This document shows positions 25,688-33,617 of a DNA stretch of 54,464 nt, in pieces; position 1 is the first letter of the stretch; the number at the start of each line of letters is the position of its first letter. The notes beneath the pieces were generated by a model that saw only the letters and a program-made list of their open reading frames with translations, did no database searches and was not told the origin of the DNA. This stretch comes from CAYQTE01 sp964420285 (GTDB taxonomy: Bacteria; Planctomycetota; Phycisphaerae; Tepidisphaerales; Tepidisphaeraceae), in the NCBI GenBank assembly GCA_964420285.1, contig CAYQTE010000028.1, forward strand, positions 1 through 54,464, given 5' to 3'. The position numbers and the translations under genes are program-made.

Positions 25688-26599
25688 ATGGTTTTCGGGC
25701 TCTTTTCAAAACCGAAATCGTTGCCGCCATCGCCAGTAGTCTGCAAGATCGGTTTCACGCTTGACGATAGCCTTGTCTCGATGATCCAGTTGGTAAAGGA
25801 GGTAGTGCCGTTCCTGCAAGGCATCCCAGGCGACCGTGAAGCCATCATCGACCTGACTCGTGTGCAGTACCTTGGCCCCTATGCTGCGGCTCTGCTGCTT
25901 GCAAACTACTTGACGGGTAGAAGCAGCGCTCGCGAACACAGGATCTTGTCCCCACTTGAGGCAAAGGCCAGCAGCTTCATGCATTTCTCGGGGCTGAACC
26001 ATCATCTTTTTGGTCTCCCTGCCCCCGATATCACGCATCCCAACAATGTGACGGCCCCGCTACAAGTCATCAAGGAGGCCACGTGGAACGCGTCGAACCC
26101 AATAATCGACCTTGTCCACAAGCACGCCATAATCTCTGAAGACGCCGAGATTTACCTTCGGGTTTGCATAAACGAGGTCATACAAAATGTCGAGGACCAT
26201 GCGGAATCGAAATTTGGTGCTGTATACTGTGCAAGGTACTTGGTAAGACCTCAGGAGGTACGCATTGCAATCGTTGACTGCGGGCTTGGCATAGGCGCGA
26301 CACTCGGCCGAAGGCATCCGGAGATCGCCAGCGCAAAGATGGCTGTTGAGCGTGCAGTGGCGGGCGGCATCAGCGCCAATTCTCGCCCCGGCAATCAAGG
26401 AATCGGCGTCAGCAATCTATGGTCAGTCGTGACCAAGCAGCTCAATGGACGTGTTTTTATCATCACGGAGGATGTGGCAGGCTATAGCGACAAGGCTGGC
26501 AGTCTCCGAACGACGTCCGTTGGCACAAGATTTGCTGGCACGGGGGTGTTCTTTGCCGTTCCAGCCAAGTCGCGCGAGGAAGCGGAGAAAGATCCATGA
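25688..26599 (+). CDS. STAS-like plus GHKL ATPase domain signalling protein
   Basis: This 303 aa protein has residues ~15-110 like a STAS fold (GDREAIIDLTRVQYLGPYAA) and a C-terminal GHKL/HATPase domain. The ATPase motifs are N-box YLRVCINEVIQNVEDHAES, G1 IVDCGLGIG, G2 GNQGIGVSNLWSVV and GTGVFFAVP. No kinase dimerisation or receiver domain is visible. It resembles anti-sigma-like or MORC/Hsp90-like stand-alone ATPases more than a histidine kinase. Its stop overlaps the ATG of the next, STAS-like gene by four bases, so the two products probably interact. The start codon has no strong ribosome-binding site. Confidence 0.7.
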   Translation: MVFGLFSKPKSLPPSPVVCKIGFTLDDSLVSMIQLVKEVVPFLQGIPGDREAIIDLTRVQYLGPYAAALLLANYLTGRSSAREHRILSPLEAKASSFMHFSGLNHHLFGLPAPDITHPNNVTAPLQVIKEATWNASNPIIDLVHKHAIISEDAEIYLRVCINEVIQNVEDHAESKFGAVYCARYLVRPQEVRIAIVDCGLGIGATLGRRHPEIASAKMAVERAVAGGISANSRPGNQGIGVSNLWSVVTKQLNGRVFIITEDVAGYSDKAGSLRTTSVGTRFAGTGVFFAVPAKSREEAEKDP

Positions 26600-26913
26600 G
26601 TGTTTTTGCGGACGATTCTCCTGTGCTAAGTGCATCGAGCTATATCGACCCAACTCAAGGGCTCGTCGCAAGCGCAGTATTGTTATCCGAGGCGGTCGTG
26701 GCAGCGCTTGGAAATACTGCGAGAGTTACGGTTGACCTTGCGGGATTGCGGTCGCTCTCTTCCAGCTTTTTCAATACGCTACTCTTGGGCGTCGCAAGCC
26801 GATTTGGAACTGAAGCAATCAGAAATCGGCTTTTATTTCGCTTCTCATCTGTGGCTCAACAAGAAATTTTCAAGCGGTCTTACACCGCGGTGCTACGAAA
26901 CCTCGGTACGTGA
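26596..26913 (+). CDS. STAS-like protein (DUF4325 type)
   Basis: This 105 aa protein has RVTVDLAGLRSLSSSFFNTL near residues 43-62, the hallmark of DUF4325/STAS-like domains, followed by a beta-helix pattern ending FSSVAQQEIFKRSY. These small proteins accompany GHKL ATPases in poorly studied two-gene modules. Here the genes overlap by ATGA. The pairing suggests a phosphorylation- or ATP-controlled partner switch. A perfect 20 bp tandem duplication begins within the stop codon. Confidence 0.72.
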   Translation: MSVFADDSPVLSASSYIDPTQGLVASAVLLSEAVVAALGNTARVTVDLAGLRSLSSSFFNTLLLGVASRFGTEAIRNRLLFRFSSVAQQEIFKRSYTAVLRNLGT

Positions 26914-26951
26914 CTCGGTGTATCCGTTCAAGACTCGGTGTATCCGTTCAA
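26912..26951. repeat. Perfect tandem duplication of a 20 bp unit
   Basis: GACTCGGTGTATCCGTTCAA occurs twice back to back (26912-26931 and 26932-26951), followed by a third GACT. It begins on the second base of the stop codon of the STAS-like gene. It looks like a recent slippage or recombination event between the accessory pair and the rplA leader. Confidence 0.9.
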
Positions 26952-27004
26952 GACTGTAGGGCGGACCACGCGCCAGCCTGCTGACAAAGTTCGCGTCACC
27001 CGGC

Positions 27005-27032
27005 TTGACAGCCAGAGCCGATCGCATATCAT
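27005..27032 (+). promoter_or_regulatory. Promoter of rplA-rplJ-rplL
   Basis: TTGACA (27005-27010) and TATCAT (27027-27032) with a 16-base spacer lie about 90 bases before rplA. The leader of ~85 bases between them contains AGGAG and GGCGGAT before the rplA ATG and could carry the usual L1 autoregulatory site; I did not fold it. Confidence 0.6.
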
Positions 27033-27122
27033 GCCCGCCTCGAATTCTTCAGGCCGAACCACGGGCCGTAACAGTGGGAGCTTTAGGCGGGAGGCCTTCC
27101 CGCAACAGGAGCGACGGCGGAT

Positions 27123-27815
27123 ATGCCAGCAACCATCAAACGATCCAAGCGCTATACAGAGGCAACCAAGAAAGCGGTTGTCGAAGCCATGAGCGTCGAG
27201 AAAGGCGTCGGCCTGCTCAAGACGTTCCCGCCGGTCAAATTCGACCAGACCGTTGAGGTCATCTTCTCATTGGGGATTGACCCCAAGCAGGCGGATCAGA
27301 TGATCCGCGGCAGCCTGTCACTGCCGCACGGCGTCGGCAAGACCAAGCGCGTGGTCGCCTTCTGCCCGGAACACCTGGCGGCGGCGGCGACGGCGGCGGG
27401 CGCCATCAAGGCCGGCGGACAGGAACTGGTCCAGAGCATCGAAAAAGACAATTTCACCGACTTCGACGTGGCGATTGCCACGCCGGACATGATGCGATTC
27501 GTCGGCCGGCTTGGTAAGGTGCTCGGCCCCAAGGGCCTGATGCCCTCGCCCAAGGCGGGGACGGTGACGGCGGATATCGCGGCGGCGGTGAAGGAATACT
27601 CGGCCGGCAAGATCGAGTTCCGCAACGACGCCGGCGGCAACGTTCACAGCGTGGTGGGCAAGGTCTCGTTCGAGCCGGCGGCGCTGGTGGACAACATCAA
27701 CGCGATGATCGCGCTGATCCGCAAGCTCAAGCCGGCGACGAGCAAGGGGCAGTTCATCAAGAAAGTGACGCTGAAAGGCTCGATGACGCCGGCGGTATTT
27801 TTGGATGTGCAATAG
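27123..27815 (+). CDS. rplA: 50S ribosomal protein L1
   Basis: Protein of the L1 stalk on the large subunit and usual translational repressor of its own operon; 230 aa, normal length. Diagnostic stretches are KFDQTVEVIFSLGIDPKQAD, RGSLSLPHGVGKTKRVVAF, DVAIATPDMMRFVGRLGKVL and LGPKGLMPSPKAGTVT, the most conserved part of L1. In most bacteria rplK directly precedes it; here a signalling pair and a promoter do. rplJ follows after 48 bases. Confidence 0.98.
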   Translation: MPATIKRSKRYTEATKKAVVEAMSVEKGVGLLKTFPPVKFDQTVEVIFSLGIDPKQADQMIRGSLSLPHGVGKTKRVVAFCPEHLAAAATAAGAIKAGGQELVQSIEKDNFTDFDVAIATPDMMRFVGRLGKVLGPKGLMPSPKAGTVTADIAAAVKEYSAGKIEFRNDAGGNVHSVVGKVSFEPAALVDNINAMIALIRKLKPATSKGQFIKKVTLKGSMTPAVFLDVQ

Positions 27816-27863
27816 CCGCGCGAGGAACGATTCGGAACTCAAGAAAACCGACGAGAAAATCCC

Positions 27864-28475
27864 ATGAGCAAGAAAGTCAAGAATCTCATCACCGGCGAAC
27901 TGGCCCGCAAGATGAAGAACATGGAAGGCCTGGCCGTGCTGAACCCGCGCGGAATCGACGCGATCAAGAACAATCAGATTCGCCGCCGGCTTCGCGACAG
28001 CGGAGCGCGGATGACGGTGGTCAAGAACAGCCTGGCCAAGCGGGCGGCGGTGGGCACAAAGCTAGTGGGATTCGAGAAACTTCTCGATGGCCCCAGCGCG
28101 ATCATCTACACGGACAAGAGCATCGCGACACTGGCCCGAGCCCTGATCGCGGAAAAGAAGGCCGACGCCAAACTCGAATTTCGCGGCATTTTCTTTGACG
28201 GCGAACTGTATATCGGGGACAAGGGCCTGGAGCAGGTGAGCAAGCTCCCGACACGCGAGGAAGCGGTAGCGAACCTGGTCGGCTTGCTCCTCTCGCCCGG
28301 AAAACGACTGGCCGGCGCAATCAAAGGCCCCGGCGGGCGACTGGGCGCCGTGCTCAAGGCCATCGAGGAGAAGGCGGAAAAGGCCGAGAAGGCCGCAGCA
28401 GCAGCCGTTCCTGCGGCGGCGGCAGCGCCTGCGCCAGCCGCGGCTCCGGCAGCGCCGGCGGCGCCGACAGCTTGA
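27864..28475 (+). CDS. rplJ: 50S ribosomal protein L10
   Basis: Stalk base protein that binds L7/L12 dimers; 203 aa, longer than the ~170 aa usual form. The N-terminus shows SKKVKNLITGELARKMKNME and RMTVVKNSLAKRAAVG, typical of L10. The L12-binding helix region lies near LSPGKRLAGAIKGPGG. The C-terminus carries an Ala/Pro-rich tail (from ~residue 170, EKAEKAAAAAVPAAAAAPA) that explains the extra length. It is separated from rplL by a 236-base gap with hairpins. Confidence 0.97.
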   Translation: MSKKVKNLITGELARKMKNMEGLAVLNPRGIDAIKNNQIRRRLRDSGARMTVVKNSLAKRAAVGTKLVGFEKLLDGPSAIIYTDKSIATLARALIAEKKADAKLEFRGIFFDGELYIGDKGLEQVSKLPTREEAVANLVGLLLSPGKRLAGAIKGPGGRLGAVLKAIEEKAEKAEKAAAAAVPAAAAAPAPAAAPAAPAAPTA

Positions 28476-28711
28476 AATTATTGGCTCATGAAGGTGCCCG
28501 CGGACGGCTATCCGTGGGGCTTGGCGAAAACAGAATACGCGAGGATCATTCGACGGATACCGACTGTCCCCCTGGTGGGGTTAAACCGGCCCAGTGTGGG
28601 TCGGGCTCTTGGACGGGATGATGCAAGCGGCTTGGTTGGACGCGGCGTGCGTCCGACTTTTTGGGACGGCTGGCCGTCCCCGGCGGGCTGGACACGGCCC
28701 GGAGGTTTGTC
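28476..28711 (+). other. rplJ-rplL intergenic region with two hairpins
   Basis: This 236-base gap is unusually long for this gene pair. It holds GGACGC-GGCGT-GCGTCC at 28638-28654 followed after three bases by five T (28658-28662), which has the form of an intrinsic terminator or attenuator. Directly after it lies GGGACGG-CTGG-CCGTCCC at 28663-28680. A GGAGG box stands before the rplL ATG. No promoter was recognised between the hairpins and rplL. Confidence 0.6.
28638..28662 (+). terminator. Possible attenuator between rplJ and rplL
   Basis: A six-base-pair GC-rich stem with a five-base loop and a short T tract. Weak to moderate strength. Read-through would supply rplL and rpoBC, as in other bacteria where stalk protein and polymerase levels are uncoupled. 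Confidence 0.5.
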
Positions 28712-29110
28712 ATGGCAGAGTACGCAGCGGATATCAAGGAGCTTGGCGACAAGCTTTCCGGTTTGACACTCAAGCAGGCGGTCGAGGTGGCCGGCTATTT
28801 GAAGGACACCTACGGCATTGAAGCGGCGGCGGGCGGGGTGATGGTCGCGGCCGGTGGCGGCGGCGGTCCGGCCACGGCAGCGCCGGTCGAAGAGGCCAAG
28901 AGCACGTTCGACGTGGTACTTAAGGCGGCCGGCGAGAAGAAGATCTCGGTCATCAAGGTCGTGCGTCAGGTGACAGGTCTGGGTCTGAAGGAAGCCAAGG
29001 ATCTGGTCGAAGCGGCTCCCAAGCCCGTGAAAGAGGGCCTGACCAAGGACGAGGCTGAGAAGCTGAAGAAGGATCTTGAAGCCGAAGGCGCGACGGTGGA
29101 GCTGAAGTAA
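28712..29110 (+). CDS. rplL: 50S ribosomal protein L7/L12
   Basis: Stalk protein that recruits translation GTPases; 132 aa. It has an N-terminal dimerisation domain (KELGDKLSGLTLKQAVEVAG), a Gly/Ala hinge (VMVAAGGGGGPATAAPVEEA) and the very conserved C-terminal domain (KISVIKVVRQVTGLGLKEAK, LVEAAPKPVKEGLTKDEAEK). The start at ATG 28712 fits the family and has GGAGG 7 bases upstream. The frame extends to 28661 through hairpin sequence and is excluded. Confidence 0.98.
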   Translation: MAEYAADIKELGDKLSGLTLKQAVEVAGYLKDTYGIEAAAGGVMVAAGGGGGPATAAPVEEAKSTFDVVLKAAGEKKISVIKVVRQVTGLGLKEAKDLVEAAPKPVKEGLTKDEAEKLKKDLEAEGATVELK

Positions 29111-29166
29111 CGGCCAAATAAGGATTTAGCGTCATTGAAGGGCGCAGATCTTGCGCAAGCGAACGG

Positions 29167-29191
29167 GGCCGCCCACGGGCGGCCTCTTTTT
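29167..29191 (+). terminator. Intrinsic terminator after rplL
   Basis: GGCCGCC (29167-29173) pairs with GGCGGCC (29178-29184) over a four-base loop and is followed by TCTTTTT. This is a strong rho-independent terminator that separates the ribosomal unit from the rpoBC promoter 40 bases downstream. Confidence 0.88.
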
Positions 29192-29231
29192 GTTGGCCCA
29201 TAAGAATTTGAAATACATGTTGTTGAGGCAT

Positions 29232-29260
29232 TGACATCGCCTTGACAGACCACTAATCTA
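29232..29260 (+). promoter_or_regulatory. Promoter of rpoB-rpoC
   Basis: A consensus -35 TTGACA (29232-29237), 17-base spacer and TAATCT -10 (29255-29260) lie about 250 bases before rpoB. The long leader has some potential structure (GGGGCC..GGCCC near 29415-29435). The rest of the 29111-29510 gap holds the rplL terminator and no gene. Confidence 0.8.
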
Positions 29261-29510
29261 TGAGCAGTTGGAGTTGAACCAGACGAGAAACGACAAATTG
29301 GCGCGATGACCAGACCAACCTAGATTCCGGATGGGAACGGGTAGGGTCTGTTGTTGTTTTTGCGCGGACCGATGGATTCGGGCGTCTGGGTGATTAAATT
29401 CGTTGCTCCGCGGGGCCGTCCATCAGGTGGCCCTGCCCAAAAGCCGCTTAACTTTTGTAAGGCGGCTAATTTTATCGGGTGATCCGGACTCGAAGAAGAA
29501 GGACTGAGCA

Positions 29511-32500
29511 ATGCCTGAGCATGAAGTGCGCGATTTCAGTAAACGTGGCGACGCCCTCCCCATTCCGAACCTGATCGACGTGCAGATTGAATCGTATACG
29601 CGATTCCTTCAAAAGGACGTCGATCCGACCCAGCGCCGAAACGAGGGCCTCGAAGCCCTGCTGCGCGAAGTCTTCCCGATCGAAAGCTACGACGGGAACA
29701 TCCGCCTGGAATACATCAGCTACGACCTGTCCGAAGCCCGCTACACCACCGATGAGTGCCGCGCCCTTCGCCTCACCTACGGAATGCCCTTCCGCATCCA
29801 GGTGCGCCTCGTGCGAAAGGACAAGGACGAGGTGATGGAGGACTCGATCTACCTGGGCGAGATTCCCATCATGATCGGCGGCGGCGAGTTCATCATCAAC
29901 GGCGCCGAACGCGTGATCGTCAATCAGCTTCACCGCAGCCCCGGCGTCGATTTCCTGGTCGAAGTTCAGGAAGGTGACCGCCCGCTGCACGGCTGCCGCG
30001 TCATCCCCGAGCGCGGAAGCTGGATCGAATGCTCGGTTACCAAGAAGGACGCCCTGGCCGTCCGCATCGACCAGAGCAGCAAGATTCCCGCCACAACCTT
30101 CCTTCGCGCTCTGGACAAGAAATACTCGACGACCGAATCGATCATCCGCGAGTTTTATCCGGTGGAAACCGTCAAGGTCGCGCAGATCCAGGCGAGCTAC
30201 TACGCGGCCGAGCCGATCATTGATGCCGAGAGCGGCGAGGAACTGGTCAAAGCCGGTGCGCAGCTCGGCGAGGCTGTGAACAAGATTCAGGCCAGCGGCC
30301 TCAAGAGCATCGAATGTGTCGCCAAGGTGGCCGATCCGCTGGTGTTCAACACGCTGGCGGAAGACACGTCGGAAAGCCACGATAACGCATTGCTGAAGAT
30401 TTACGCGCGTTTGCGGCCGGGCAATCCGCCGCAGCTTGACAAGGCGTCCACGCTCTTCGATGAAAAATTCTTCGACGAAAACCGCTATCGCCTGGGCCGG
30501 GTCGGTCGCTTCCGGATCAACCGCAAATTCGATCAGAACGTTCCGGAAACGGTGATGACGCTCCGCAGCGAGGATCTTGTCAATTCGCTAAAGTACATGT
30601 TCAAGCTGCGATCCGGCGAAGGCTACATCGATGACATCGACCATCTGGGCAACCGCCGTCTGCGCACGATCGACGAACTGTCGGCCGAGGAATTGCGCAA
30701 GGGCTTCCTCAAGCTCAAACGCACCGTTCAGGAGCGAGTAAGCATGCGCGATCCCAACGAACTGGGACGGATCGCGGAGTTGGTGAATTCAAAGAGCATC
30801 AGCAGCTCGATCGACTTTTTCTTCGGCCGGGGCGAATTGTCGCAGGTCGTGGACCAGACCAATCCGCTGAGCCAGCTCACGCACGAACGGCGTTTGTCGG
30901 CGCTGGGACCGGGCGGCCTCAACCGCAAACGGGCGGGCTTTGAAGTGCGCGACGTGCATATTTCGCACTACGGCCGCATCTGCCCCATCGAAACCCCCGA
31001 AGGCACGAACATCGGTTTGATCGCGTCGTTGTCGATCTACAGCGACATCGACGAATACGGATTCCTCATCACGCCCTACCGCGTCGTGAAGGACGGCCGG
31101 GTCAACGGTGAAGTGAAGTACCTTCGCGCCGACGAGGAGATGAAGGCGATTCTGGCCCCGCCGGATGTCGTCGAAAAGGACGGCCATCTGCGCCGGGGTC
31201 TGGTTCTGGCTCGCGTGCAGGGCGATCTGGCGACAGTGCCGAGCAAAGAGGTTCAGTACGTTGATATCAGTCCGCGGCAGACGGTATCGGTGTCGGCGGC
31301 GCTGATTCCATTCCTTGAGCACGACGACGCCAACCGCGCCTTGATGGGATCGAACATGCAACGCCAGGCGGTTCCGCTGTTGCGGACCGATCCGCCGATC
31401 GTCTCCACCGGCATGGAACGTCCGGTGGCGCAGAACAGCGGCATGGTGGTCCGCGCCGATCGCGCAGGTGTCATCACCTACGTCGACAGCGCCCGCATCC
31501 TCATCGACAACGCCGATGAATATGTCCTGCGCAAGTTCGTCGGCCTGAACGAGCGCACCTGCCTGAATCAGAAGCCGATCGTGAAGAAAGGTCAGCGCGT
31601 CAAGAAGAATCAGATCATCGCCGACGGCGCCGCCACCGATCAGGGTGAACTGGCTCTGGGGCGAAACGTCCTGGTCGCGTTCATGACCTACGACGGATAC
31701 AACTTCGAGGACGCCATCGTCATCAGCCATCGCCTGGTCAAGGACGATACCTTCACCTCGATCCACATCGAGGAATACGACGTCGAAATCCGTGAGACCA
31801 AACTCGGCCGCGAAGAGTTCACGCGCGATATTCCCAACGTGTCGGAGCGGGCTTTGGCGAATCTGGACGAGAACGGCGTCATCCGCGTCGGAACCCGTGT
31901 CGGACCGGGCGATATCCTGGTCGGCAAGATCTCGCCCAAGAGCAAGAGCGAACTGACCCCCGAGGAAAAACTCCTGCACGCGATCTTCGGCCGCACCGGT
32001 GAAGACGTGAAGAACGACTCCCTGGAAATGCCCGCCGGCGAGGAAGGCGTGGTCATCAACACGCAGCGGTTCAGCCGTCGCATGCACATGACCGACGACC
32101 AGAAGAAGGCCCTCAAGAAGGACATCGACCGCTACGAGAAGGACATGAACCTCAAGGCGATCGCGATCTTCAAGCAGATGATCGCCGAGATCAACGAAGT
32201 GACCGGCCAGCAGATGATCGATCCGAACACGCGCCAAAAGGTCGGTCAGAGCGAAAACGTCGACGTGATCCTCGAGCAGGTCGAGAGCTATAAGGACGAC
32301 TGGATCAAAGGCTCGAAGGAAGCCCGCGAGCAGGCGACCAACACGTCCAGCCGGTTCTGGCCGCGCGTGCAGGCCGTCCTCAAGGAAAAGGCCCGCCGCA
32401 TGGAGCACATGAAGCGCGGCGACGAGCTCCCCAGCGGCGTGCTGGAGATGGTCAAGGTGTACGTGGCGACCAAGCGGGCCCTGTCGGTCGGCGACAAGAT

Positions 32501-33284
32501 GGCCGGGCGGCACGGCAACAAGGGCGTCATTGCCCGCATCGTTCCCGAGGAGGACATGCCATTCCTGGAGGATGGAACGCCGGTCGATATCCTGCTGAAT
32601 CCGCTGGGCGTGCCCAGCCGTATGAACGTTGGACAGATTCTGGAAACGCACCTGGGCTGGGCGGCGGCGGTGCTGGGATTCCAGGCCGTCACGCCCGTGT
32701 TCGACGGCGCTCAGGAAGAGGAGATTCACAAGGCGATCGAGGAGGCCAATACGGCCGTCCGCCAGCGCCGCAAGGATCGTAAGACGTCGCACCAGACGAT
32801 CGGCGAACGTGAACTTGACGCCGAAATGCCCTGGGGCGGCAAGTTGCAACTGTACGACGGCCGCACCGGCGACCGCTTCGAGCAGAGGACCACGGTCGGC
32901 TACATCTACATGATGAAGCTGCACCACCTGGTGGATGACAAGATTCACGCCCGTGCCACCGGCCCGTACAGCCTGATCACCCAGCAGCCGCTGGGGGGCA
33001 AGGCTCGCACCGGCGGTCAGCGATTCGGCGAGATGGAAGTGTGGGGCCTGGAAGCCTACGGCGCGGCGTACGTGCTGCAGGAACTGCTCACCGTCAAGAG
33101 CGACGACGTGGAAGGCCGCACCAAGATCTACGAGAGCATGGTCAAGGGCAACAACACGCTCGAAGCCGGCACGCCCGTCAGCTTCGACGTCCTGTGCAAC
33201 GAAATCCGCGGGCTGGGTTTGAACATCCAGCTCGAAAAGAAGAAAGGACTCGGAAGGGATGATGAGGATGCGGATTTGATGTGA
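29511..33284 (+). CDS. rpoB: DNA-directed RNA polymerase subunit beta
   Basis: Catalytic beta subunit, 1257 aa. The rifampicin-binding segment reads GELSQVVDQTNPLSQLTHER then RRLSALGPGGLNRKRAGFEV, with the residues equal to E. coli Q513, D516, H526 and S531 conserved, so no resistance change is visible. Other landmarks are GRICPIETPEGTNIGLIASL, KDDTFTSIHIEEYDVEI, SVGDKMAGRHGNKGVIARIV and the C-terminal GGQRFGEMEVWGLEAYGAAY. It is shorter than the E. coli protein (1342) but of usual size for bacteria without lineage inserts. The long antisense frame beneath it is a GC-bias shadow. Confidence 0.99.
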   Translation: MPEHEVRDFSKRGDALPIPNLIDVQIESYTRFLQKDVDPTQRRNEGLEALLREVFPIESYDGNIRLEYISYDLSEARYTTDECRALRLTYGMPFRIQVRLVRKDKDEVMEDSIYLGEIPIMIGGGEFIINGAERVIVNQLHRSPGVDFLVEVQEGDRPLHGCRVIPERGSWIECSVTKKDALAVRIDQSSKIPATTFLRALDKKYSTTESIIREFYPVETVKVAQIQASYYAAEPIIDAESGEELVKAGAQLGEAVNKIQASGLKSIECVAKVADPLVFNTLAEDTSESHDNALLKIYARLRPGNPPQLDKASTLFDEKFFDENRYRLGRVGRFRINRKFDQNVPETVMTLRSEDLVNSLKYMFKLRSGEGYIDDIDHLGNRRLRTIDELSAEELRKGFLKLKRTVQERVSMRDPNELGRIAELVNSKSISSSIDFFFGRGELSQVVDQTNPLSQLTHERRLSALGPGGLNRKRAGFEVRDVHISHYGRICPIETPEGTNIGLIASLSIYSDIDEYGFLITPYRVVKDGRVNGEVKYLRADEEMKAILAPPDVVEKDGHLRRGLVLARVQGDLATVPSKEVQYVDISPRQTVSVSAALIPFLEHDDANRALMGSNMQRQAVPLLRTDPPIVSTGMERPVAQNSGMVVRADRAGVITYVDSARILIDNADEYVLRKFVGLNERTCLNQKPIVKKGQRVKKNQIIADGAATDQGELALGRNVLVAFMTYDGYNFEDAIVISHRLVKDDTFTSIHIEEYDVEIRETKLGREEFTRDIPNVSERALANLDENGVIRVGTRVGPGDILVGKISPKSKSELTPEEKLLHAIFGRTGEDVKNDSLEMPAGEEGVVINTQRFSRRMHMTDDQKKALKKDIDRYEKDMNLKAIAIFKQMIAEINEVTGQQMIDPNTRQKVGQSENVDVILEQVESYKDDWIKGSKEAREQATNTSSRFWPRVQAVLKEKARRMEHMKRGDELPSGVLEMVKVYVATKRALSVGDKMAGRHGNKGVIARIVPEEDMPFLEDGTPVDILLNPLGVPSRMNVGQILETHLGWAAAVLGFQAVTPVFDGAQEEEIHKAIEEANTAVRQRRKDRKTSHQTIGERELDAEMPWGGKLQLYDGRTGDRFEQRTTVGYIYMMKLHHLVDDKIHARATGPYSLITQQPLGGKARTGGQRFGEMEVWGLEAYGAAYVLQELLTVKSDDVEGRTKIYESMVKGNNTLEAGTPVSFDVLCNEIRGLGLNIQLEKKKGLGRDDEDADLM

Positions 33285-33292
33285 GGTGAGAA

Positions 33293-33526
33293 ATGCCACA
33301 GGAAGAATCGGCGCGTGACGTCATCATCCATTTGCGAGAACGGGATCCGTTTCGGCCGTTCGATGTCGTGATGAGCAGCGGTGAAAAGTACAGGATTGAC
33401 GAGCCTCTTGCACTGGCAATTGCGACATCGCAGTTGCATTACTATCCGCGTTCGGGAATGGGAATTCACCTTCGTCTGAATCAGGTGGCGAGCGTGGAAG
33501 AGCCGGGTGAGTCCGTGACGGCGTGA
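33293..33526 (+). CDS. Small conserved-type protein between rpoB and rpoC
   Basis: A 77 aa protein with the pattern IIHLRERDPFRPFDVVMSSG..Y.I..P.ALAIATSQL..YYPRSG. It resembles a widespread family of small planctomycete proteins built around a P-F-x-P-F motif followed by a DG/SG turn and beta strands. Function unknown. It starts 9 bases after rpoB, with AGGTGAGA before the ATG, and ends 92 bases before rpoC. It is therefore inside the rpoBC transcript and would be made with RNA polymerase. Confidence 0.75.
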   Translation: MPQEESARDVIIHLRERDPFRPFDVVMSSGEKYRIDEPLALAIATSQLHYYPRSGMGIHLRLNQVASVEEPGESVTA

Positions 33527-33617
33527 GAGGGTTCGGGAAGCGGTCGGACGGAATTATTGAAATTGAAACTTGCGGGACGTCTATTCCGCGAGGCATGCAA
33601 CAGAAGGAAGAACGATC

